DNA of 64,000 bases. Origin: Bacteroidia bacterium (GTDB taxonomy: Bacteria > Bacteroidota > Bacteroidia > Flavobacteriales > Flavobacteriaceae). Positions 1 to 9,900 of this stretch are shown here, one piece after another (position 1 is the first letter of the stretch; each line of letters begins with the position of its first letter). The notes below the pieces were generated by a model. The model was given only the letters and a program-made list of their open reading frames with translations. It was not told the DNA's origin and searched no databases. A program made the translations under genes and the position numbers. Location: positions 1 through 64,000 of the forward strand of contig JAUIBH010000012.1 in the NCBI GenBank assembly GCA_030427985.1, given 5' to 3'.

Positions 1-337
1 TCACATTGAGCTCATTATTTTTTTTGAAGATCTCTGGATGTTCCAAGGGAAAACTGTGGTTCAGGTACACAATAGATTCTTCATCCAGGTCCATAGCCAC
101 CAAATCGATGCCCCGCATCAGCAGATATTTGGTGAGTACACCCATGCCCGGTCCAATTTCCAAGACATTGGTGTAACCATTCAAAGAAAGAGTATCCGCT
201 ATTTTTTGCGCAATGGTCTCGTCTTTTAGAAAGTGCTGACCTAAGTGCTTTTTGGCCTTTACGGCACCTTCTTCTTGAATGTTTTCGGTTTTCCTGGCTT
301 TGCCATTACCCAGTTTTCTTCTTTTCTTTCTGGACAC
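1..337 (-). CDS. rsmA: 16S rRNA dimethyladenosine transferase RsmA/KsgA (3' end outside window)
   Basis: Only the N-terminal 112 codons lie in the window and the ORF track misses them. The minus-strand translation contains [14 protein letters not shown] followed by [16 protein letters not shown], the family signature and the SAM-binding motif I of KsgA, which dimethylates two adjacent adenines near the 3' end of 16S rRNA. The only plausible start in frame is a GTG at 337, giving a basic N-terminus ([16 protein letters not shown]) that precedes the conserved core. It lies 17 bases downstream of the stop of the GGCT-like gene, so it is probably the last gene seen here of a minus-strand run. The start is less certain than the identity. 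Confidence 0.9.
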   Translation of the reverse strand, partial: MSRKKRRKLGNGKARKTENIQEEGAVKAKKHLGQHFLKDETIAQKIADTLSLNGYTNVLEIGPGMGVLTKYLLMRGIDLVAMDLDEESIVYLNHSFPLEHPEIFKKNNELNV

Positions 338-354
338 AGGAGTTTTTTTGCAAG

Positions 355-663
355 TTACTGGGAATTTTCTATATACACCCATGCCGTAACCCCAGATTCC
401 AACTGGAATTTTTTACGCTTGTACGCACTGGTCTCGTAGATGTCTGCTTTTTTTAGGTCAACTAGCGATACTTCATATACCGTGCCCGCTACCTTATCTT
501 CTCCATTTTTTGTGTGAAGCACTAGGGGATAGCGGCCATACACAGCATTTTCGAACCGTTTATAGCCAAACAAAAAATCTGGTTTTCCATTCAAAATACG
601 GCCAAAAATATACTCTTGAACCTGTAGATCTTGCAAGGTGCCGTAGGTAAAGAGATATTCCAA
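355..663 (-). CDS. gamma-glutamylcyclotransferase-like (AIG2/GGCT fold) protein
   Basis: This 102-residue protein opens with [11 protein letters not shown], the YGTL nucleotide/substrate loop of the GGCT/AIG2-like fold, and has the expected acidic residue of the active site in ADIYET near residue 75. Family members cyclise gamma-glutamyl groups or open related amide bonds; the exact substrate cannot be read from sequence. The length is normal for the compact bacterial branch. It is 5 bases downstream of the DUF4286 gene and just upstream of rsmA, so it probably belongs to one minus-strand transcript. Confidence 0.82.
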   Translation of the reverse strand: MEYLFTYGTLQDLQVQEYIFGRILNGKPDFLFGYKRFENAVYGRYPLVLHTKNGEDKVAGTVYEVSLVDLKKADIYETSAYKRKKFQLESGVTAWVYIENSQ

Positions 664-667
664 TAGA

Positions 668-985
668 TTAAGGGATTTGTTGGTGGACTACTTCAAGTTC
701 GGTTCTAAAGGCCACAAACTTATTGGGAAACTTGTTTTGGGCTTCTTCCCGTAACCGTTCGGCGTCAAACTCGTAATAGCATTCCAAAGTTTTGCGGTCT
801 GGAGAGGTATACTGGATGGAATAGGTGATGCCTCCCATGTCTTCTTCTACCAAAACCTTGACCATTTTGGCATGGGAAAATCTACCGGTTTTCAACATAT
901 CAGGAATATGTTTGTCCCGCATCCAGATAAGCCATTCATCATGGACGCTTTCATCCACATTTATGGTAACATTGTAAATCAGCAT
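668..985 (-). CDS. DUF4286 family protein
   Basis: A 105-residue soluble protein beginning MLIYNVTINVDESVHDEWLIWMRDKHIPDML, the typical opening of the DUF4286 family found next to rsmA/TPR genes in Flavobacteriia. The fold is expected to be a small ferredoxin-like barrel (from family knowledge) and no catalytic role is known to me. It sits between the TPR protein gene and the GGCT-like gene with short spacing, consistent with co-transcription toward rsmA. Confidence 0.82.
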   Translation of the reverse strand: MLIYNVTINVDESVHDEWLIWMRDKHIPDMLKTGRFSHAKMVKVLVEEDMGGITYSIQYTSPDRKTLECYYEFDAERLREEAQNKFPNKFVAFRTELEVVHQQIP

Positions 986-1021
986 TGACCTTGAATTTAT
1001 AGGCCTAAATGTAGGGAAGAA

Positions 1022-2815
1022 TTAGTTAATGGCATCGCCACGGAGCCTTCTAAAATTCTTTCGTGCCTGTGGGAAGTAATAGCTATCCTGATAGTTGTAG
1101 ATGATCTTTTCGTAATGACTTTTGGCCTTTTCGGGCTCATTCAGGATGTTTCGGTAGAGTTCACCTAGGGCAAAATGGGCATCATCGGCCAAAATCTCAT
1201 CGGAATAGAACTCCACAATTTTTTTATAGTTGAATTCCGCACTTTCATAATCCTTTTGAGCTTCCAAAAGTTCTGCCTGTTTTAAAAGAGCTTCATCCTC
1301 AATTTTCTCGCCTTTATGATTTTGTAAAATGTCTTCCAAAGCAGCAATGGCCTTTTTGTTTTTATTTTGATAGGCCATTAAGTCGGCACGGGCGTATTTT
1401 TTTAATGCGGTCTTTGTGGAATCTTCCAGGGAGTTATCCGAAATCAATAGGCTCAACTGCATGGCATCATTAGCGATGAGTTGTGAGGTAGAACCTCGAA
1501 GTACCTTGAGTTGCGTAAGGGCCCAATCAAAATCACCTTTATAAAAACTGGTCTGTGCTACTTTAAAACGGGCATTTTGACCCAAAACATCATTTTTGAG
1601 GCTTTTTTGCACTTGCGTGAAATTGATTAAAGCTTGATTGAATTGTTGATTATAGACCAAAATATCACCCAAAGCCAATTTTACATAGGCCACGGCCATA
1701 CGGTTCATGGGTAATTCCAGACTTTCTTTGAGCAACGCAATGGCAGGTTCCGGACGTTCTCTTTTAAACGTGAGGAAATTGGCATAGGCAATCTGAAGTT
1801 GAAGCGTTCTGCTTTGGTTTCCATACTCGGCCTCTAGATCTTGAAACTTCTTTTCCACTTCATCCAATGTCCTTTCGGTTGGATTCAGTAACGCAATGTC
1901 AATAAGATTGAGCTCGGCATTGAGTTTGGTTCTGGGTTCGTTGGCGTTGTCTACGATATATTCAAAAATGGCTGTGGCATTTTCAAGGTCATTGTCCTCC
2001 AAGGCAATCTCACCCAAATTCTCCAATCGGTCCATAGCATCATCGTCAGAACGCTTGAAAATGGCCTTTTCTTGACTGAAGGCACTGTTGTATTGTTTTT
2101 GTTGGACAAAGAGCCAACTCAACAATTCGTTCCAGAGAATGTCCGGATTTTTCTGGGCATTTTGAAGCAGCACTTTTCGGAGTAAGACGTTGTTGGCATC
2201 TGCTGGGTCTTCGGAAATAAAATCATCAATATTGCGGAGTACGTTGGAGCGCGAGGTACGTCCCTGCCAAATGAGATTCAGGTAGGATTGGTACATTTTC
2301 TCAATATCGCCCTGCTCCCCATAAATCCGGGCCAACTGAAAATCATAGTTCAACTCAGGTTTTAAAGCCATGGCCTTGGAATAGGCTTTTACCGCATAAT
2401 CCAAAAGGGCATATTTTTGAAAACGATAGCCCACACTGTAGCCATAATTGGGATTTTCATCAATCTTTTGAATGGCCTTATCATAATATCCAGTAGCTTG
2501 GTCCGCTTGGTCTTGGAGGGTGTAATTATATCCCAATTCAATAAAGAAAGTAGGAAAAGCATAGGGGTCATCTACCTTTTCCAGGAGGAAATTCTCTGCA
2601 TCTTCATACCGTTCCAATTGTTGATAGCAGGCTACCAATCCTTCTGAATAATCGGAGCGCCTTGGGTTTTGTTCCACCAATTTTGCATAGAAGACCACCG
2701 CTTTTTCATAATCTCCATCATTGAAATACTGCTTGGCCAGAAAGTCTTCCTGGGCATGGGCGTAGGTCAGTAGGCAAAAGCATGATATGAGAAATAGAAA
2801 GTATCGCAATAGCAC
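1022..2815 (-). CDS. exported tetratricopeptide-repeat protein
   Basis: 597 residues with a clear signal peptide (MLLRYFLFLISCFCLLTYAHAQ) and then helical TPR-like repeats for the whole length. Examples are the segments around YFNDGDYEKAVVFYAKLV, residues ~100-200, and the C-terminal pairs ending in PEKAKSHYEKIIYNYQDSYYFPQARKNF. The C-terminal region resembles the YbgF/BamD-like outer-membrane TPR arrays, so a periplasmic scaffold role is likely but the partner is unknown. It is 72 bases downstream of serS and begins the smaller-gene run toward rsmA. The two long ORFs antisense or out of frame within it are shadows. Confidence 0.85.
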   Translation of the reverse strand: MLLRYFLFLISCFCLLTYAHAQEDFLAKQYFNDGDYEKAVVFYAKLVEQNPRRSDYSEGLVACYQQLERYEDAENFLLEKVDDPYAFPTFFIELGYNYTLQDQADQATGYYDKAIQKIDENPNYGYSVGYRFQKYALLDYAVKAYSKAMALKPELNYDFQLARIYGEQGDIEKMYQSYLNLIWQGRTSRSNVLRNIDDFISEDPADANNVLLRKVLLQNAQKNPDILWNELLSWLFVQQKQYNSAFSQEKAIFKRSDDDAMDRLENLGEIALEDNDLENATAIFEYIVDNANEPRTKLNAELNLIDIALLNPTERTLDEVEKKFQDLEAEYGNQSRTLQLQIAYANFLTFKRERPEPAIALLKESLELPMNRMAVAYVKLALGDILVYNQQFNQALINFTQVQKSLKNDVLGQNARFKVAQTSFYKGDFDWALTQLKVLRGSTSQLIANDAMQLSLLISDNSLEDSTKTALKKYARADLMAYQNKNKKAIAALEDILQNHKGEKIEDEALLKQAELLEAQKDYESAEFNYKKIVEFYSDEILADDAHFALGELYRNILNEPEKAKSHYEKIIYNYQDSYYFPQARKNFRRLRGDAIN

Positions 2816-2887
2816 ATTTTATTTCAAATATAACGTAGAAAAGCGGGGGATTCTGTTAAGCGAATCCAAATAAATCGATGAAATCCT

Positions 2888-4159
2888 CTAGTCAATCGTA
2901 TCAAAACCGCAGTAGGGAACCAAAACCTCTGGGATTTTGATGCCATTTTCGGTCTGATAGTTCTCCAATATGCCTGCCAATACCCGTGGCAAGGCCAAAG
3001 CGCTTCCGTTTAAGGTATGCGCCAATTGACTTTTCCCATTCTCATCTTTAAAACGAAGTTTTAGACGGTTGGCCTGAAAAGTTTCAAAATTGGAAACGGA
3101 ACTGATTTCCAACCACCGGTCTTGGGCGGTAGAAAACACCTCAAAATCATAGGTGAGGGCAGAGGTAAAGCCTAAATCACCTCCGCAAAGCCGAAGAATG
3201 CGATATGGTAATTTCAATTCCCGGAGAATATTTTTGACGTGCTCCACCATCTCATCCAAAGCTTGGTAGGAATTGTTGGGATGCTCCATGCGTACAATCT
3301 CCACCTTATCAAATTGGTGCAAACGGTTCAGACCGCGGACATGAGCTCCATAGCTTCCGGCCTCTCTTCGAAAACAGGGCGTATAACCTGTGTATTTGAT
3401 GGGGAAGTCGCTTTCGGCCAAAATATCGTCTCGGTGCAAATTGGTAACAGGAACCTCTGCAGTGGGAATCAAATAGAGGTCATCTGCCTGCACATGATAC
3501 ATTTGACCTTCTTTGTCCGGCAATTGACCGGTTCCATACCCAGATGCCTCATTCACCATAAGGGGAACTTGCATTTCGGTATAGCCAGCTTCGGTGTTTT
3601 TGTCCAAAAAATAAGCAATCAACGCACGCTGCAAACGGGCGCCTTTTCCTTTGTAAACGGGAAAGCCAGCTCCGGTGATTTTAACGCCAAGTTCAAAATC
3701 GATGATGTCATATTTTTTTGCCAATTCCCAGTGGGGTAGGGCATTTTCGGTTAATGTGGGTACGTCACCTTCACGAAAAACCTCTTCATTATCTTCCTCA
3801 CTGTTTCCAGCTGGGACAGAGTCATGCGGAATATTGGGAATGAGGTACAACTCTTCCTGCAAAGCAGTGGCTGTTGCATTTAGGTCATCACCCAATTGCT
3901 TTGAGGCTTCCTTCAACCCCGCAGTTTTTTCTTTTAGGGCATTGGCTTCCTGTGCTTTTCCAGATTTGAAGAGCATACCAATTTCCTTGGAAAGTTTGTT
4001 GGATTCGGCCAAGGTATTGTCCAATTCGGTTTGGATGGAACGTCTTTTTTCATCCAACTCGATGACTTTGGATAGTATGGGAGCGGCATCAATATTTCGT
4101 TTTTTTAAAGCAATGATGATGTTCTCCTTATTTTCTCTAATGGTCTGTAATTGAAGCAT
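2888..4159 (-). CDS. serS: serine--tRNA ligase
   Basis: Class II seryl-tRNA synthetase charging tRNA-Ser. The N-terminal long antiparallel coiled coil (residues ~25-105) and the class II motifs are visible: motif 2 as TPCFRREAGSYGAHVRGLNRLHQFDKVE and motif 3 as LNGSALALPRVLAGILENYQ near the C-terminus. I start at the ATG giving MLQLQTIRENKE (423 residues) rather than the track's 436-residue form. A TAAATTTG -7 box lies at 4184-4177 on the minus strand, so the longer N-terminus would begin upstream of the likely transcription start. The gene is divergent from the VOC gene. Confidence 0.96.
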   Translation of the reverse strand: MLQLQTIRENKENIIIALKKRNIDAAPILSKVIELDEKRRSIQTELDNTLAESNKLSKEIGMLFKSGKAQEANALKEKTAGLKEASKQLGDDLNATATALQEELYLIPNIPHDSVPAGNSEEDNEEVFREGDVPTLTENALPHWELAKKYDIIDFELGVKITGAGFPVYKGKGARLQRALIAYFLDKNTEAGYTEMQVPLMVNEASGYGTGQLPDKEGQMYHVQADDLYLIPTAEVPVTNLHRDDILAESDFPIKYTGYTPCFRREAGSYGAHVRGLNRLHQFDKVEIVRMEHPNNSYQALDEMVEHVKNILRELKLPYRILRLCGGDLGFTSALTYDFEVFSTAQDRWLEISSVSNFETFQANRLKLRFKDENGKSQLAHTLNGSALALPRVLAGILENYQTENGIKIPEVLVPYCGFDTID

Positions 4160-4176
4160 GGCCTTATTTTGAGCGG

Positions 4177-4184
4177 CAAATTTA
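4177..4184 (-). promoter_or_regulatory. Bacteroidota -7 box for serS
   Basis: TAAATTTG on the minus strand matches the TAnnTTTG -7 consensus of the Bacteroidota primary sigma factor. It lies 18 bases before the chosen serS ATG. A clean -33 TTG at the ideal spacing is not seen; the nearest TTG is a few bases too far. It supports the shorter serS start. Confidence 0.45.
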
Positions 4185-4220
4185 GGGAATTTACCCATCT
4201 TACACTACAACGTAAACGAT

Positions 4221-4228
4221 TACCTTTG
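4221..4228 (+). promoter_or_regulatory. Bacteroidota -7 box for the VOC gene
   Basis: TACCTTTG fits TAnnTTTG and lies 25 bases before the VOC ATG. TTA, one mismatch from the -33 TTG, sits 19 bases upstream, the usual spacing. Together with the minus-strand box it makes a divergent promoter pair within about 50 bases. Confidence 0.5.
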
Positions 4229-4252
4229 CACCGTCTAACTAAATAACCCAAT

Positions 4253-4633
4253 ATGATTTTTGAGCACTTTGCAGTAAATGTAGCTGATGCACCTTCGGTT
4301 GTGGAATGGTATACAATAAACATGGGCCTGAAGGCGCGTGTGGCCGATAAGAACCCTCCTTTTATGACCTTTTTGGAAGACAGCACTGGGCGTGTGGTAG
4401 TCGAGTTCTACCAACGTGCCGATGCTCCTGTAACTGATTTTTCTGGAGAAAACTCATTGAGTTTCCATGTGGCCTTTGTGTCTGAAAATGCAGAAGAGGA
4501 CAAGAAACGTTTGGTGGAAAATGGTGCTACTTTTGAGCTCGAGGTAAACTTGGAGGACGGTAGTCATATTGTGATGCTCCGCGATCCGTGGGGTATGCCC
4601 TTGCAATTGTGCCAACGAGCCAAACCTTTTTAG
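4253..4633 (+). CDS. VOC (glyoxalase/bleomycin-resistance fold) family protein
   Basis: 126 residues with the vicinal-oxygen-chelate layout: an opening FEHFAVNVADAPSVVEWYTINMGL, a middle strand ending VVEFYQ, then the second beta-alpha-beta unit LSFHVAFVSENAEEDKKRLVENGATF, ending DPWGMPLQLCQR. Metal-binding candidates are H5, E50, H73 and the late E/Q, so it may be an active metalloenzyme. The substrate (methylglyoxal adduct, aromatic or other) cannot be told. It stands alone on the plus strand. Its TAG stop overlaps the TAA of the convergent HTTM gene by two bases. Confidence 0.82.
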   Translation: MIFEHFAVNVADAPSVVEWYTINMGLKARVADKNPPFMTFLEDSTGRVVVEFYQRADAPVTDFSGENSLSFHVAFVSENAEEDKKRLVENGATFELEVNLEDGSHIVMLRDPWGMPLQLCQRAKPF

Positions 4634-5967
4634 TCACTGGTTTTTGTGGAATCCGCTGTTTGACGGGGTAAAATCCAGTCATTGTGGGCGAAGTGTTTCC
4701 AAGGGACACTGGCCAGGTCCACTTTGGGGTCAATAAATTTATAATATTCTCCACTGTTTACTTTGACCTTGTTGGTAACAAATACCTGAATATCCTCGCC
4801 TTTTTTAGCATATTCCTTTTTTAAACGCTGGGCAAACTGCCATGCAAAGTCAGGATAACAGGCCACCCTTCTCCGCTGTTTTTTGGTGAGATAGTCATCC
4901 AAATTAATAAAATTGACCTTGTCAGTCTCTTTGTAGACTACACGGTAGCGAATGGTCCCCGAACGACTTCTAAGCATCATTCGCCAGCTCAATCTGTGCC
5001 CTTCTTCCGTCCAAAGTACATCATCTTTAAAAGCATAATGGCGCAGTGGAAGCACCAATTGAACCACAAAGTAGATTCCCAAAACGCCAATGATTAGATT
5101 TCTATTTTTTGGTACGGTCAAGACTTGGTCGACCACAATTTCCTTGGTTTTTAGAAAAATATTCCGAATTGTTTGTGGCTCAAAAAAGAATACAGTGAAC
5201 GCTAAAGACAGGTAGGGGAAAATCCCAATCCTGAACACGTAGCTGTTGAACAGGTGAAAGAATACCGCCGCTCCAAAGGCAATTTTACGGGTGGGTTTCC
5301 AAAGCAGGGCAGGCACAATGAGCAAATCAAAGAAAATACCAAAGAAGGCTACAATTTTGTGCACCCATTTCTGCTGAAGCAGTTCTCCCACTAAAAAATA
5401 ATCGCTCTTGCTGTTCATCAAGATTTCAATGATACTAAAATCCAGCCAATCCCCATACAATTTGGCCACGGAGGCATAGGTGTACACAATGAACAATTGT
5501 AGAATAATGGTCCATCGTACCCAATTAGGCATGGTGTTGGAACGTAGTTTCGGATTTAACTTGGCGTCCAAGGAAGCATCTCTGCCAGCGGGCAAAAAGG
5601 CCATGATAAAGGCCAGGAGCATCAACAGATAATAGTGGTTGTTGTACGAGGTTTTCTGCATCAAGTATACTCCAGTCCACATAAAGGCAAAGGCAAAGGC
5701 ACTGAACCGGTATTTATAGCCAAGTGTAATCATAATGCCCAAGGTGCCCATTAGGGCAAAATAGATGTACATGCCGTTTCCAGGCAAGGGCTGGAGCCAC
5801 TCAAAACCTATAAAACTGAAAGTGAACTGGGGTTCAACAAGCGTTCTTCTAACCCACCCCGTAGCAATAGCCCCGTAGCATTCGGCACTGACCAAGAGTC
5901 CGTAGAAAATTCGGAAAACAACGAGTTGGGCGTTGTCTATCTTCTTAAAAAGAAACTGGTTGAGCAT
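4630..5967 (-). CDS. HTTM-domain integral membrane protein
   Basis: 445 residues with many hydrophobic helices (about residues 15-35, 60-95, 105-125, 148-165, 205-280, 300-320). These are followed by a soluble C-terminal part containing FAWQFAQRLKKEYAKKGEDIQVFVTNKVKVNSGEY. This is the HTTM (horizontally transferred transmembrane) family, related to vitamin K-dependent gamma-carboxylase. Bacterial members have no settled substrate. It starts directly at the ribF stop (ribF ends 5968) and is likely co-transcribed with ribF. Confidence 0.82.
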   Translation of the reverse strand: MLNQFLFKKIDNAQLVVFRIFYGLLVSAECYGAIATGWVRRTLVEPQFTFSFIGFEWLQPLPGNGMYIYFALMGTLGIMITLGYKYRFSAFAFAFMWTGVYLMQKTSYNNHYYLLMLLAFIMAFLPAGRDASLDAKLNPKLRSNTMPNWVRWTIILQLFIVYTYASVAKLYGDWLDFSIIEILMNSKSDYFLVGELLQQKWVHKIVAFFGIFFDLLIVPALLWKPTRKIAFGAAVFFHLFNSYVFRIGIFPYLSLAFTVFFFEPQTIRNIFLKTKEIVVDQVLTVPKNRNLIIGVLGIYFVVQLVLPLRHYAFKDDVLWTEEGHRLSWRMMLRSRSGTIRYRVVYKETDKVNFINLDDYLTKKQRRRVACYPDFAWQFAQRLKKEYAKKGEDIQVFVTNKVKVNSGEYYKFIDPKVDLASVPWKHFAHNDWILPRQTADSTKTSD

Positions 5968-6897
5968 CTATTTGGAGATTAGATCCAGCGAAAAATTCCT
6001 GTCTTTTTTTAATTGCTCCCGCAATTCTTCAACGGAGTTGAACTTGTGTTCGTCACGAATGCGGTGTAAGATCTTGACCTGTATTTTTTGGTCGTAAAGG
6101 TTGCCATCGAACTCAAAAAAATTGATTTCTATACTTTTTTCGGTACCAGATACCGTTGGATTGAACCCAATGTTCATCATACCATAATATTCCTTCCCAT
6201 GAAGCATGCTTTTTGCCACATAGACCCCATTTTTTGGTATGAGCTTATACGTTTCGGCAATATGAAGATTGGCGGTGGGAAAGCCAAATCCTTTGCCCAG
6301 TCCCTTTCCTTTTTTAACGGTTCCGGTAAGCATATAGGCATAGCTTAGATAACTGTTGGCCGTGGCCACATCACCTTCTCTTAAGGCATTTCTGATTTTA
6401 GTGGAACTCACGGATACATCATCGATTTCCTGTGCGGGGATTTCTTCCACTTCAAAATCCAAGGTGTTTCCAAATGCCATTAAATCTTGGATATTTGCAT
6501 TGCGGTTGCGTCCAAATCTATGGTCATAGCCAATAATGATTTTTTTGGCCTTTAGGTTGTTCACTAGAATATCGCGGACAAATTCGGTTGCTGTAAGTCG
6601 GGAAAATGCCTTGGTGAACGGATGAATAATGAGATAATCCAGCCCCAAACCTTCCATAATTTGGGCTTTCTCCTCAATGGTATTCAATAGTTTTATATCC
6701 GTATCTTTCTGCAATACCATTCGTGGATGCGGGAAAAAAGTAAGTACGGTGGATTTCAATCCTGTGTTTTTGGCACTATTTATGAGACGTTCCAATATCT
6801 TACGATGGCCCAAATGAACCCCATCAAAAGTACCGATGGTAATAACGGTTTCATTTGTAAGATGCTTATATAGAGAAATGTCTTGGATTGTTTCCAC
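5968..6897 (-). CDS. ribF: bifunctional riboflavin kinase / FAD synthetase
   Basis: 309 residues, the usual RibF length. The N-terminal FAD synthetase half carries TIGTFDGVHLGHRKIL (nucleotidyltransferase HxGH-type motif) and GYDHRFGRNRN. The C-terminal riboflavin kinase half carries GKGLGKGFGFPTANL and ends in RIRDEHKFNSVEELREQLKKD. It converts riboflavin to FMN and then FAD in the cytoplasm. It is divergent from the protease gene and directly abuts the HTTM gene downstream. Confidence 0.97.
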   Translation of the reverse strand: METIQDISLYKHLTNETVITIGTFDGVHLGHRKILERLINSAKNTGLKSTVLTFFPHPRMVLQKDTDIKLLNTIEEKAQIMEGLGLDYLIIHPFTKAFSRLTATEFVRDILVNNLKAKKIIIGYDHRFGRNRNANIQDLMAFGNTLDFEVEEIPAQEIDDVSVSSTKIRNALREGDVATANSYLSYAYMLTGTVKKGKGLGKGFGFPTANLHIAETYKLIPKNGVYVAKSMLHGKEYYGMMNIGFNPTVSGTEKSIEINFFEFDGNLYDQKIQVKILHRIRDEHKFNSVEELREQLKKDRNFSLDLISK

Positions 6898-6953
6898 CTA
6901 ATCAAGAAATAAAAAAAGGCTTATTTTTGAAATTGACTGACGCCTACATATGT

Positions 6954-9900
6954 ATGAAAGCTAAATTACATCTTGTTTTTTCAATAACCATACTTTTTAG
7001 CTGCTTTTGTACCTATGGACAGCAGGCGTATTGGAAATCCATCCCCAAAAAACCCAGTTATAAGAGTGCTTCCGTAAAGGATATGGGTAAAGCCAGGGCA
7101 CTTTTTTCCTTGGACAAAAATCTTTTCAAAGAAAAGCTTGAAGGTTTTTCCATTTCCAAAAAGGGAAAGGATGTCATATACCTTCCGGACAGTGATGGGA
7201 ACGTAATTCCTTTTATACTCAAAGAAACTCCTGTTCTTCACCCTGAATTGGCGGCAAAATACCCCCAGATAAAGTCCTTTACCGGGTTGAGCCTCAATGG
7301 AAAATACAAGATTAAACTCAGTAGTTCACATAAGGGGATAGAAAGTATGGTGATTGACCTAGGCAATCAAAAAACAGCCTTTTTGGAACCTGTGTTGAAT
7401 GATGACAATTCCTATGTTTTGTACAACAAGGGGGAGCGTTCAGGCTTGGAGAATAGATTTGTGTGTAAGACCGAAGTGATGCTGCAAGATAAAATGAAGT
7501 CTGGAGGGAGTACCGGAAAAATCATTGTTCCCTTGGTGGATGACCAGCTGCTCAGAAAATTCCGAATTGCCGTTTCGGCAAGCGGAGAATATACCGAATA
7601 TCATGGAGGTACGGTTGCGGATGCTCTGGCAGCGATCAATACAACCCTAACACGGATAAATGAAGTGTTTGAAACAGATTTGGGTGTAACCCTGGAACTG
7701 ATTCCGAACAATGACCTGGTAATTTTTACAGATCCTGATACTGATCCCTATAACGGCAGTCTGAACTCTCAAGTGCAAAATACACTTACATCAACCATTG
7801 GTGAAGCTGATTATGATGTGGGGCATTTGTTCCATAGCGTGGATGAACCTGAACAAAATAACGGTAATGCAGGTTTTATTGGTGCTGTTTGTGTTGATAA
7901 CCAAAAAGGAAGTGGATTCTCGGCCTCTTTTGAGCCGGAAGGCGATGTTTTTGATTTGGACTATGTGGCCCATGAACTTGGACATCAATTTGGAGCCAAC
8001 CATACCTGGTCCTATGAATCTGAGGGTACGGGTGTGCAGGCAGAACCTGCCAGTGGAACCACCATTATGGGATATGCAGGAATTGTTTTAGGAAACAATG
8101 TTGCTCCCAATGGGGATGATTATTTTCATTTTAACAGCATACTTCAAATAACCAATTACTTGCAAACGGTAGCTTGTGCACAAACAACCGTTCAAACCAA
8201 TTCGCCACCGGTACTAACGCCTGTAGGGGATTATAATATTCCAAAAGGGACTGCTTTTGTATTGGAAGGCGTGGCCACCGACCCAGACCCAAGCGATGTA
8301 CTTACCTACACCTGGGAACAAATAAACGATGGAGTGGTGACCACCAGTACTTTTGGTCCCACTAATCCCAGTGGAGCCAATTTTAGGTCGCTGCCGCCCA
8401 GCACTGACCCAGCGCGGTATTTTCCAAGATTGAGCGAGGTAACCCAAGGAAATTTAACCCAAGTAAACCCATTGGAAAATGATGCGTGGGAAACCGTTTC
8501 CGATATTGAGCGAACCTTAAGTTTTGCATGTACTGTTCGTGATAATGCTGCAGGCGGAGGACAAGTGGTTTCTGATGTCCTTGATGTAAACGTTTTTAAG
8601 GTAGCAGGCCCTTTTGTGGTGACTTCACAAGCTTCCAATGAAATTTACGAAGCAGGTTCAACACAAGAAGTTACTTGGGATGTAGCCAAAACCAACAGTT
8701 CGCCCATTGATGCGCAGACTGTGGATATTTTCCTTTCGTTGGATGGCGGGATGAGTTTCCCGATTACCTTGGCCGATGACACCCTGAATGATGGTTCTGA
8801 GGAGGTGCTTATCCCTGGGGATGTAACCAATTCAGCACGAATCATGGTAAAGGCCAGTGACAATGTATTTTTTGCCATCAGTGCATCAGACTTTACCATT
8901 GAGCAATCAGAAGTGGTCTTAAATTTTCAAGAGTTGTCCTTTACCGTATGTCAGCCCAATGATATTATTATACCTTTTACCTATAAAACCTTTGGTGGGT
9001 TCAGTGAAACATCAACTTTTTCTGCTGATGTCCCTGCTGGCTTGTCGGCATCCTTTTCTCCAACTCAGGCCAGTGCTGATGATACAGCGGTGGATTTGAC
9101 CATTTCCAATACCAATGCCATTGCAGCCGGCGTGTATGATATTACGGTAACAGCTACTTCCGCATCAGTAACCAAGAATATTTCCTTGTCTCTCACAATC
9201 GTAGACGGAACCTTTCCTGATGTTGTTCTTGCCTCACCTGCAAATATGCAAACTGCGGTCACCTTAAGCCCACAACTTAGTTGGGAGCCCAATCCTTTAT
9301 ATTCAAGCTATGATATAGAGGTGGCCACCGATGTTGGATTTACAGATGTTGTTTCATCGGCTACCGTGCCTTTCACATTTTACCAAGTAAATGGCTTGGA
9401 GGAACAGACCGAATATTTTTGGAGGATTCGCCCAAACAACGATTGTGGAACAGGAACTTTTGGTACTCCGTTTAGTTTTACCACAATTCAATTGGACTGC
9501 AAAAGTGTGGAGCCCAGAAACGGCCTTCCTTTGGAGATTTCCTCGATTGGAACACCCACAGTGACCAGTTCAATTCATTTTTTTGAAGACCTGCCCATTT
9601 CAGATATCAATGTGAATCTAGAGGTGAATCATACCTTTTTGGAAGATTTGATCATTACTTTGATTTCGCCTTCCGGGACGCGCGTGGCCCTTGTTTCAAA
9701 TACATGCGGGAGTTTGAACAATATCAACGCTGTTTTTGATGATGATGCTTCACCAATTGTATGTTCTGGAAATCCTGCAATAATGGGATCAGTGAGTCCA
9801 TTGGGTTCTTTGGCATCCCTCAATGGCGAATCCATTTTAGGCGAATGGATTTTGGAAATTAAAGACACGGCCGCAAGCGATGGTGGTGACTTGGTGGCTT

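Noticed and set aside
3239-4154. Long plus-strand ORFs inside serS
   Set aside because: They are antisense shadows of a clearly identified gene.
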